In this document: piece after piece, positions 1 to 6,262 of the stretch
Position numbering within the stretch: position 1 is the first letter of the stretch
Layout: each line of letters begins with the position of its first letter
DNA from: JAGXLC01 sp041686375
GTDB taxonomy: Bacteria > Bacteroidota > Bacteroidia > Bacteroidales > UBA12077
Length of the DNA: 64,000 nucleotides
Direction of reading: 5' to 3'
Assembly (NCBI GenBank): GCA_041686375.1
Contig: JAWLEB010000004.1
Location: 62,001-126,000, forward strand
The notes under the pieces: generated by a model
What the model saw: only the letters and a program-made list of their open reading frames with translations
What the model was told of the DNA's origin: nothing
Databases searched by the model: none
Program-made: the position numbers and the translations under genes

Positions 1-2
1 GA

Positions 3-965
3 AACAATTATTTTGAAAATATATGGGGCAATAAAACACATTTTTTTACAAAGGTGAAGAATGACTGGAGTATTAATCTCAGTAACTTTGACTTGAACAA
101 TGAATTTATACGCAATGTTGCAGCTACTTTCCAGCATATTTTTGAGAAGGAATTGATAGCAAAGCTGAACACATTAAAAACCCGAACAGGAGCTGATTCG
201 TTATATTACACCGGCGGTTCAGCTCTTAACATTAAAGCAAATGGAAAAATATTATCCAGTGGACTGTTCGATGAGCTGTATATTCCTCCTTGTACAAATG
301 ATTCTGGTCTATCCTTAGGTGCGGCTACATTTATAGAATGGTTAAAACATGGAAAAGTTAAAAAACACTCGCCCTATTTGAATAATTGGTCTCTGGGAAA
401 TAACATAACAGAATATACTGTAGAAAATTTGGAACAAATCATTGAGTTACTTGCCAGTGAAGAGATTATTGGTGTGTGTAATGGTTTTGGAGAAGCCGGT
501 CCCAGAGCATTGGGCAACAGAAGTATTATAGCCAGGGCAGATTCGCATGAGCTGGCACAGTTTGTAAGTCAGAAACTAAAGAATAGAGAATGGTACAGGC
601 CGGTGGCTCCTGTTATACTTGAAAAAAATCTGGAATATTTTGTAGGAAACCCTGTATATTCAGAACTCAGTAAATATATGCTTCTCGATTTTCCTGTCAG
701 GCAAAGCAAAATTCAGGAAATGGCAGGATGTGTCCATGTTGATGGCACCTCGAGGATACAAACCATAAAGAACCGGCATGATATCCCTTTTATGCATGAC
801 CTTTTGACTCTTTTAGAGGAAAGAAAAGGAATTAAAGCCCTACTAAATACTTCATTTAATACAAGAGGAAAATCCATAGTACATAATGAAAAAGATGCTA
901 TTGAAGATGCTAAAATAATGGGACTGAATTATTTAATACTTAATGGGCGATTGATAACATTGTGA
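3..965 (+). CDS. Carbamoyltransferase (NodU/CmcH family), C-terminal part, 5' truncated by window edge
   Basis: The reading frame is open from the left edge to the stop at 963-965, so the true start lies outside; a GTG at 54 is probably internal. Family motifs are visible: EAGPRALGNRSI (about 165 residues after that GTG), WYRPVAPVIL, and LNTSFNTRGKSIVHNEKDAI near the end, which belong to the C-terminal lobe of carbamoyltransferases. These enzymes transfer a carbamoyl group from carbamoyl phosphate, via carbamoyl-adenylate, to hydroxyls of sugars or antibiotics. Family members are about 550-600 residues, so roughly half the gene is present. The acceptor cannot be told from this part. It lies directly upstream of the copper genes, without evident functional connection. 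Confidence 0.85.
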   Translation, partial: NNYFENIWGNKTHFFTKVKNDWSINLSNFDLNNEFIRNVAATFQHIFEKELIAKLNTLKTRTGADSLYYTGGSALNIKANGKILSSGLFDELYIPPCTNDSGLSLGAATFIEWLKHGKVKKHSPYLNNWSLGNNITEYTVENLEQIIELLASEEIIGVCNGFGEAGPRALGNRSIIARADSHELAQFVSQKLKNREWYRPVAPVILEKNLEYFVGNPVYSELSKYMLLDFPVRQSKIQEMAGCVHVDGTSRIQTIKNRHDIPFMHDLLTLLEERKGIKALLNTSFNTRGKSIVHNEKDAIEDAKIMGLNYLILNGRLITL

Positions 966-1030
966 CTTATCTATTTGAACAAAAGGCTTTGGTTACTGTT
1001 GAAAACATTAGAAATTAAAACAAGTTGATT

Positions 1031-1417
1031 ATGAATTATTATGCAAGTAAAACCGTAGAAGGAGACTTTGACGAAGTTATTGATAGAGTGACCAATGAAT
1101 TGAAAGAAGAAGGTTTTGGTGTATTATCCGATATTGATGTTCAGGCTACAATGAAGAAAAAACTGGATGTGGATTTTAGGAAATACCGTATTTTGGGCGC
1201 ATGTAACCCTCCCAATGCTTTAAAAGCTTTGACAGCTGAATCTAATATAGGTTTGCTACTGCCCTGTAATATGGTAGTACAAGAAACAGATGATGGAAAA
1301 ATTGATGTATCGGCAATTAACGCTGAGGCTTCTCTTGATATAGTGGGCAATCCACAACTCGAAGAAGTCGCTTCATTTATTAGATCTAAACTGGAAAAAG
1401 TAATAAACAATCTATAG
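1031..1417 (+). CDS. DUF302 domain protein
   Basis: A 128-residue protein covering one DUF302 domain. It shows the typical pattern YxSKTxEGDFDE at the N-terminus, then GFGVLSDIDVQATMKKKL, YRILGACNPPNA and IGLLLPCNMVVQE. No signal peptide is apparent. The ATG at 1031 is preferred over an in-frame TTG at 1025. DUF302 proteins are common beside metal, sulfur and redox genes in bacteria and archaea, but their biochemical role is not established; the single conserved cysteines in GACNPP and LPCN are candidates for ligand or redox function. The gene is followed after 2 bases by a small membrane protein and shares the strand of the copper genes, so co-transcription is likely. Confidence 0.85.
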   Translation: MNYYASKTVEGDFDEVIDRVTNELKEEGFGVLSDIDVQATMKKKLDVDFRKYRILGACNPPNALKALTAESNIGLLLPCNMVVQETDDGKIDVSAINAEASLDIVGNPQLEEVASFIRSKLEKVINNL

Positions 1418-1419
1418 TT

Positions 1420-1629
1420 ATGGCTTTGTATTTAAAGCTTCTTTTAATGGCCATCGTTTTAGTGGCGATTGTCATGGGTGTTTATGGATTAAAGTTTCTA
1501 TATGACAAAGGAGCTTCATTCAATGTAAATTCCGATCCTGAAAAATATAAAAAAATCAAGAATGAGGGAATGTATAGTGTTTATAAAGAAGATGAAGAAG
1601 ATGAATCACCCATGAGAAATAATAGTTAA
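1420..1629 (+). CDS. Small single-pass membrane protein
   Basis: A 69-residue protein with one hydrophobic N-terminal segment (about residues 3-26) followed by a charged tail rich in Lys, Glu and Asp. It starts 2 bases after the DUF302 stop, so the two are almost certainly co-translated. I do not recognise a family. The topology suggests an inner-membrane anchor with a short polar tail, perhaps a partner of the DUF302 protein or of the metal-handling genes that follow. Placement in a tight same-strand run is the best evidence that it is real. Confidence 0.6.
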   Translation: MALYLKLLLMAIVLVAIVMGVYGLKFLYDKGASFNVNSDPEKYKKIKNEGMYSVYKEDEEDESPMRNNS

Positions 1630-1646
1630 TACCAAAAAAACGAGCT

Positions 1647-2222
1647 TTGAAAGAAGAGTATAAGTTACATATTAAAAATATGGTCTGTCCAAGATGTATC
1701 ATGGCGGTTAAAGATATTCTTGACAAAATGAACATTTCTTATATTGAGGTTCGATTGGGAGAGGTAATTCTTTCAGAACCTAAAATTAATTTCGATATAA
1801 AGGGACTCAAGCAGAATCTGGAATCTATAGGATTTGAGATTGTGGAGGACAAACAGGTACAGTACGTTGAAAGAATAAAAAACATCATTATTGAGTTAAT
1901 CAGAAATCCTGAAAAAAATAAAAATCCGTATAATTACTCTCATGTCCTGGCTAATCAAATAGGAAGGGATTATCATTACCTGAGTAAAATTTTTTCAGAA
2001 AAAGAAGGTATAACGATCGAAAAATTTCTCATTCATCAGCGGGTGGAATACGCTAAAGAGTTGCTCATCTATGATGAATATAACATGAGTGAGATAGCAC
2101 ATAAATTGAATTATAGCAGTATTTCACATCTATCCAATCAGTTTAAACAGGTTACGGGTTTTTCTCCTACGCAGTTTAAAAGATTGCAGCATAAAGACCG
2201 AAAAACACTGGATGATATTTAA
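1647..2222 (+). CDS. HMA-AraC fusion transcriptional regulator
   Basis: Two domains are visible. Residues 3-68 resemble a ferredoxin-like heavy-metal-associated domain, with a CPRC metal-binding motif at residues 14-17 and a typical GFEIVED end. Residues about 95-180 are an AraC-type double helix-turn-helix, with RDYHYLSKIFSEKEGITIE and the AraC signature around FKQVTGFSPTQFKRL. The arrangement suggests a one-component metal sensor in which copper or another thiophilic metal bound at CPRC alters DNA binding; this is inference from domain order. The start is a TTG at 1647, since the next ATG (1680) would remove the first beta strand. The multicopper oxidase begins 36 bases downstream and is the obvious target. 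Confidence 0.8.
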   Translation: MKEEYKLHIKNMVCPRCIMAVKDILDKMNISYIEVRLGEVILSEPKINFDIKGLKQNLESIGFEIVEDKQVQYVERIKNIIIELIRNPEKNKNPYNYSHVLANQIGRDYHYLSKIFSEKEGITIEKFLIHQRVEYAKELLIYDEYNMSEIAHKLNYSSISHLSNQFKQVTGFSPTQFKRLQHKDRKTLDDI

Positions 2223-2258
2223 ATTATAATACGTATAAATAACATCAAATTTATATTC

Positions 2259-3839
2259 ATGGGAAAAATATCCATAATACATCTTTTTATTAAATGGTTT
2301 ACCCTTTTCACTATCAGCCTTTTCTTTCTTCAATGCAATTCGCAGGGACATCCGGATAAGAGTCAGACTAACAGTATTAATGCAGAATTTAAAGCTGATA
2401 TTGATATTGAGCTTACAGCTACTACCCAGAATATGCAGCTTTTGCAGGGACAGAAAACCGAAGTATTCACTTATGAATCCAGGTTAATAAAAGGTGAAGA
2501 TGATAACCTTGATGAGTTGGATGATACCTACCTCGGTCCCATAATATATGTTAAACCTGGGCAGAAAATACGCGTCCGTTTTAAAAATCAGTTACCGAGG
2601 GAGAGCATTATCCACTGGCACGGTTTGCATATTTCCCCTGAGATGGATGGACATCCTATTTATGCTGTAGATGAAGGAGGGGAATATATTTATGAATTTC
2701 AGGTTAATAACCGGCCCGGAACCTATTGGTTTCACCCTCATCCGCATCAAATAACCGGACCACAAGTGTATTATGGCCTTGCCGGAATGTTTATCGTTGA
2801 AGGAGATGAGCCGGAATTACCTTCCGGTAAGTTTGATATACCATTGATTTTACAAGACAGAACATTTGATACGGATAACCAACTGGTCTATCTTGAAAAT
2901 AGTCGTATGAACCGAATGGAGGGATTCCTGGGGAACAGGATGCTTGTTAACGGCAAGGTAAACCGTCAATTGGATGTAAAAAGAAGACCCTATCGTTTTC
3001 GTGTCCTTAATGGCTCAAATTCAAGGATATATAAACTGGCATGGAGCGATGGGAATGAATTAGTGGCTATCGGAACGGATGGAGGGTTACTGGAACAACC
3101 TGTTGAAAAAGACTATATTATGCTTGCTCCCGGTGAACGAGTTGATATATGGAAAGATTTTTCCGGATATAATAAAAACACGGAATTGCAGTTAAAAAGC
3201 CTTTCTTTTGATGCCGGTACTTCTATGAATATGGGAGGAATGATGGGTAACAGGATGCAGCGCAGTCAAAGTGTCGATAATGGCTCCGAAATGGATTTGT
3301 TTACTTTTAATGTAACTTCCGGGAGAGGTCCACAAAAAAAAATACCCTCCACTCTTTCTGACCTGGAAAGAATTGATACCGATAATGCGGTTAATGTCTC
3401 TGCTCCCAGAGAGTTTTACTTTTCTTTCGAACGCATGAACTGGGTAATTAACGGGAAAACTTTTGATATGACAGAGGTAGCTGATTGGGAGAAAGTAAAA
3501 CTGAATACAACTGAAATATGGGAGTTTATTAATGGCAATGACGGAAGAGGTATGGGTATGATGAATAATATGATGCAGATGCCTCACCCAGTGCATATAC
3601 ATGGATTGCAATTTCAGGTTATTGACCGGGACATTTCCGGGGTGAGCCCTTCTGCATGGGAAACTGTTAAAGATGGCTTTCTGGATAAAGGCTGGCAGGA
3701 TACTTTTTTGCTTTTACCGGGAATGAAAGTTAAGGTCATTATGCGTTTTGAAGACTTTACAGGAACATACATCTACCATTGCCACAACCTGGAACATGAA
3801 GACATGGGCATGATGAGAAATTATGAAGTTGTAGAGTAA
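2259..3839 (+). CDS. Multicopper oxidase (CopA/CueO-like), exported
   Basis: A 526-residue cupredoxin-type oxidase. All four copper-ligand blocks are present: HWHGLH at 119-124, HPHPH at 159-163, HPVHIHG at 443-449 and HCHNLEHEDM at 507-516, the last giving a Met axial ligand for the type 1 copper. Two Met-rich stretches (about 323-333 and 432-441) resemble the copper-binding Met segments of CueO and suggest cuprous oxidase activity. The N-terminus is a signal peptide; a Cys at 26 after LFFLQ could be lipidated. It would act outside the cytoplasmic membrane, oxidising Cu(I) to the less toxic Cu(II). It lies downstream of the HMA-AraC regulator and upstream of the small copper proteins and CopA. 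Confidence 0.93.
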   Translation: MGKISIIHLFIKWFTLFTISLFFLQCNSQGHPDKSQTNSINAEFKADIDIELTATTQNMQLLQGQKTEVFTYESRLIKGEDDNLDELDDTYLGPIIYVKPGQKIRVRFKNQLPRESIIHWHGLHISPEMDGHPIYAVDEGGEYIYEFQVNNRPGTYWFHPHPHQITGPQVYYGLAGMFIVEGDEPELPSGKFDIPLILQDRTFDTDNQLVYLENSRMNRMEGFLGNRMLVNGKVNRQLDVKRRPYRFRVLNGSNSRIYKLAWSDGNELVAIGTDGGLLEQPVEKDYIMLAPGERVDIWKDFSGYNKNTELQLKSLSFDAGTSMNMGGMMGNRMQRSQSVDNGSEMDLFTFNVTSGRGPQKKIPSTLSDLERIDTDNAVNVSAPREFYFSFERMNWVINGKTFDMTEVADWEKVKLNTTEIWEFINGNDGRGMGMMNNMMQMPHPVHIHGLQFQVIDRDISGVSPSAWETVKDGFLDKGWQDTFLLLPGMKVKVIMRFEDFTGTYIYHCHNLEHEDMGMMRNYEVVE

Positions 3840-3908
3840 TTAATTATTTATTTGGGTTTTCAGCTTAACAAACTGGTAAAAAGGCGTTAACAATATGACA
3901 AAAATATA

Positions 3909-4064
3909 ATGTATGGATTTGGAGATATGGGCTTTGGAATGGGATGGAGCTGGATTATCGGCCTCATTGTGTTAGCTTTTATTATTTGGCTTATAGTCAG
4001 AACAACCAGACAAAACACAGCAGTTCCCAGAACCTATGACAAGTCACCGATGGATATCCTGTAG
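3909..4064 (+). CDS. Short Gly/Met-rich membrane peptide resembling the N-terminus of SHOCT-type proteins
   Basis: A 51-residue reading frame begins with a Gly/Met/Trp-rich segment (MYGFGDMGFGMGWSW), continues with one transmembrane helix (about 16-31) and ends at SPMDIL. This is the layout of small SHOCT-domain membrane proteins often found near copper genes in Bacteroidota, where the text after DIL normally continues as a charged helix with a G-E-I-[TN]-K-E-E-Y pattern. Here a TAG follows DIL directly. Beyond the stop, fragments resembling the lost helix (INK, then VEYRR in another frame) occur at about 4118-4143. The gene may therefore be a truncated remnant, or a functional short version. 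Confidence 0.5.
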   Translation: MYGFGDMGFGMGWSWIIGLIVLAFIIWLIVRTTRQNTAVPRTYDKSPMDIL

Positions 4065-4521
4065 ATAAAGCATGAGAGTTTTATGGATTTTAGAATTAAC
4101 AAAAGTTGAATACCGCAGAAATAAATATCAGAATGTCAGGCGAATAATCAAACGTAAACCAGATTACATATATTCGAATTGTAAAATACTTCTTCCCATC
4201 GCTATATATGAATTTCTATAATTTATCATCTGTTCATATTCATTGTAGTGAATCTCAAATTGATTATTTATAATCCCCTGCGCTGTACACATCAAAATAA
4301 ATTTATTTAACGGATTTCAGATGATTTTGGAGGCGCTTGTTTAGAGATTTTTCGGTTGCACCACGCAACGGGTTTTTCTGGGAGCAAGATGCTGTACATT
4401 TTACCTGACTTTACTTCGTTTAAGGGCAGAAATAATTAAAATTATGTAAAAACTTGTTACATATTTTGCAAATCTTGTGGAAGTAAAATTTCGTTATAAT
4501 GATTAATAAAAGTTAATTAGC
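4065..4521. other. Gene-free stretch between copper genes
   Basis: About 457 bases without a convincing gene on either strand. The first 80 or so bases carry the degenerate SHOCT-like tail described for the preceding gene. The last 80 contain a perfect 7-bp inverted repeat and AT-rich promoter-like sequence ahead of the Cys-rich exported protein. Nothing else was recognised. Confidence 0.5.
4443..4463. promoter_or_regulatory. Inverted repeat, candidate operator upstream of the Cys-rich protein gene
   Basis: TATGTAA and TTACATA form a perfect 7-bp inverted repeat separated by 7 bases, about 60 bases before the ATG at 4522. The size and spacing fit a dimeric regulator site. The regulator is unknown; the HMA-AraC protein nearby is one candidate, though AraC sites are often direct repeats. 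Confidence 0.35.
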
Positions 4522-4896
4522 ATGAAGTTTATGGTCCAACATACAATTATTGTTCTGATACTTTTTTTCGCAACTAATATTGAGGCTTTTTCCGAAGAGA
4601 TGTATACCCATGTGAAACCATCAGAAAATGTTTGTGAATGCTGGACAAGAGTCATTTATACTGATATAGAGAGAGAAAGAAATGATTGTACTTCTTGTTT
4701 TTGTATTAGCCCATTGGGCAAAAAAATGGAATTTTCCCAGAAAACTACTTTGCCTGAGTTTAATGTTCCGGTAACCGAAATAGAAAAAAGTAATAGAGAA
4801 CCTTCAGGAAAGGCTGCTTCCTTTCTAACATTTTCATTAATACCGGTTCATATTACCAAAATATCCTTCCCCTTCTTACAAGTTGTTCTGGCATGA
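4522..4896 (+). CDS. Cys-rich exported protein of unknown function
   Basis: A 124-residue protein with a probable signal peptide (residues 1-24, hydrophobic core IIVLILFF). The mature part has a clustered cysteine pattern, CECW near residue 38 and CTSCFC near residue 56, suited to metal binding or disulfides. The C-terminus is hydrophobic and ends without charged residues, so it could be a second membrane segment. I do not recognise a family. Its position between the multicopper oxidase and the HMA-like and CopA genes on the same strand makes a role in copper handling plausible, but this rests on context only. Confidence 0.5.
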   Translation: MKFMVQHTIIVLILFFATNIEAFSEEMYTHVKPSENVCECWTRVIYTDIERERNDCTSCFCISPLGKKMEFSQKTTLPEFNVPVTEIEKSNREPSGKAASFLTFSLIPVHITKISFPFLQVVLA

Positions 4897-5081
4897 AATG
4901 TTTACGATAAGATATCTTTTAACTCACAAAAAGGAGTGGCTATTGTTTTATCGTAACTCTTACTTCTTTTACAGAAAGGGCTGCTTACAGCGGAAAAGTT
5001 TGTACTTATTTATACAAATAAAAATAGATGCATGAAAAATACTTCATGGTCAGTCTATTGCTTCACTTAAAAACTATACTC

Positions 5082-5387
5082 ATGCAAGAATTTGATCTTT
5101 TCTCATACATATTGGATCATAAACCATCTTCTGGCGAAAGGGCAAAAATCAGAAACCTGTTGGAAGATTTACCCGGAATCGGGGAGGTCTATTTTTTGGA
5201 AGAAGAAATCAAAATAGAGTATTCATCTTTCAAAATTGCCAAAGAATATATTGAAGAAATTCTGGGAAACAATGGTCTCCAAAAAAGCAGGCCCAAAAAG
5301 AAAGGTATCTTCCAACGATTTATTACTAAGTTGATCAAAACAAATGAAGATGAATTTGGTAATAAAAAGCTGAATTGCTGCGATTAA
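5082..5387 (+). CDS. Small HMA-fold-like protein without CxxC, with C-terminal Cys-Cys tail
   Basis: From the ATG at 5082 the product has 101 residues. An upstream in-frame ATG at 5028 would add 18 hydrophobic residues and is less likely. Residues about 5-65 follow the alpha/beta pattern of a heavy-metal-associated domain (GERAKIRNLLEDLPGIGEV, then KIEYSS, then IEEILGNNG) but lack the CxxC loop. The tail is basic (KSRPKKKGIF) and ends in FGNKKLNCCD, offering a paired-cysteine site at the very end. Function is unknown. The HMA-like fold and the setting 34 bases before the PII-like gene suggest a metal-related adaptor or chaperone. Confidence 0.6.
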   Translation: MQEFDLFSYILDHKPSSGERAKIRNLLEDLPGIGEVYFLEEEIKIEYSSFKIAKEYIEEILGNNGLQKSRPKKKGIFQRFITKLIKTNEDEFGNKKLNCCD

Positions 5388-5420
5388 ATTTAGACATGTA
5401 ATAATCTATAAAACGGAAAT

Positions 5421-5759
5421 ATGATGAAATTAATTAAAGCATATATCAGAAAACGAAAATTGGAAGAAGTTTACAGAGCGCTTCAAGACAGAGGCTACAA
5501 AAGCATGACTATGATTGAAGCTGAAGGGACAGGGACTTTCTCTGATCATGAACGTGAGCATATAAGCGATAAATATACGTTTGTAGAAGCCTATATGGTG
5601 ATCAAACTGGAGATTCTTATACCTGAGAACGATATTACACATATCGTTCAGATTATTCGAAAAAATGCCAGAACTGGTTATAATGGTGATGGGATGATCA
5701 TAGTAACTGGAGTTGAAGAGGTTCATAAAATCCGTACGAATGAAACCCTCATCTACTAA
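5421..5759 (+). CDS. PII-like signalling protein (metal-associated PII group)
   Basis: A 112-residue PII-fold protein. The B-loop reads TGYNGDGMIIV (residues 85-95), close to the canonical TGKIGDGKIFV, and the C-terminal strand carries VHKIRTNE like the RIRTGE of GlnB. The T-loop (about 36-53) is different from GlnB/GlnK and has no Tyr at the uridylylation position. No amtB or glutamine synthetase gene is near. A divergent PII group encoded next to heavy-metal efflux pumps has been described (PII-NG), and the position just before CopZ and CopA fits it. It may bind nucleotide and tune metal transport; the partner is unknown. The last codons of this gene abut a dispersed repeat. Confidence 0.8.
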   Translation: MMKLIKAYIRKRKLEEVYRALQDRGYKSMTMIEAEGTGTFSDHEREHISDKYTFVEAYMVIKLEILIPENDITHIVQIIRKNARTGYNGDGMIIVTGVEEVHKIRTNETLIY

Positions 5760-5763
5760 CGTA

Positions 5764-5878
5764 GACAATATCCGATGTATAAAACATTAGGGTTCCATGG
5801 GAGGGAGAATCAAAAAATGTTGACTTTAATATCACTAAGTCTCAGAGCATAAAACTAATAATCTAACTTTATCCAAAT
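5764..5878 (+). repeat. Dispersed repeat, copy 1 (inverted copy at 52197-52313)
   Basis: Starting a few bases after the PII-like stop codon, this stretch matches the reverse complement of 52197-52313 at about 85 percent by eye. Shared blocks include GGTTCCATGGGA, AGTCTCAGAGCAT and CTAATAATCTAACTTTATCC. No coding potential is seen. The 46-kb distance and inverted orientation point to a small dispersed element rather than a local duplication. Confidence 0.8.
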
Positions 5879-6033
5879 AAAACCAAGGTTGATGCTATTT
5901 AGGTTTTATTAAAGTCTGTTATGATGGGTTTCGTTTTTTACTCTAAATTCTGTAAATCTTTTCAAAAATTTTGAAAAACAGAAACTTTATTTTCCAGTTT
6001 TATTCTTTGAAATTAATAATATATATACAGATT

Positions 6034-6243
6034 ATGAGTACACTAAAATTCAAAACCAATTTAAAATGTGCAGGCTGCATGTATGCTATAAAACCTTTTA
6101 TGGAAGAATTAAAAGGTGTTGAAAAATGGGATGTTGATCTTAATGATTCTGATAAAACCGTAAATGTAAAAACATCCTCGACAAGTGCAGAAGAGATAAT
6201 AGAAGCTATACAAAGAGCCGGCTATAAGGCTAAATTAAAATAA
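6034..6243 (+). CDS. CopZ-like heavy-metal chaperone (HMA domain)
   Basis: A 69-residue single HMA domain starting at the ATG at 6034, since the upstream in-frame ATG (5971) would add an unrelated AT-rich stretch. The metal site is CAGC at residues 12-15, in the loop after the first beta strand, and the protein ends with AGYKAKLK as is usual for the family. Such proteins carry Cu(I) in the cytoplasm and hand it to the N-terminal HMA domain of a P1B ATPase. The copper ATPase starts 19 bases after the stop, so the two form an operon. Confidence 0.88.
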   Translation: MSTLKFKTNLKCAGCMYAIKPFMEELKGVEKWDVDLNDSDKTVNVKTSSTSAEEIIEAIQRAGYKAKLK

Positions 6244-6262
6244 TATTTGGAGGAATCCTTGT

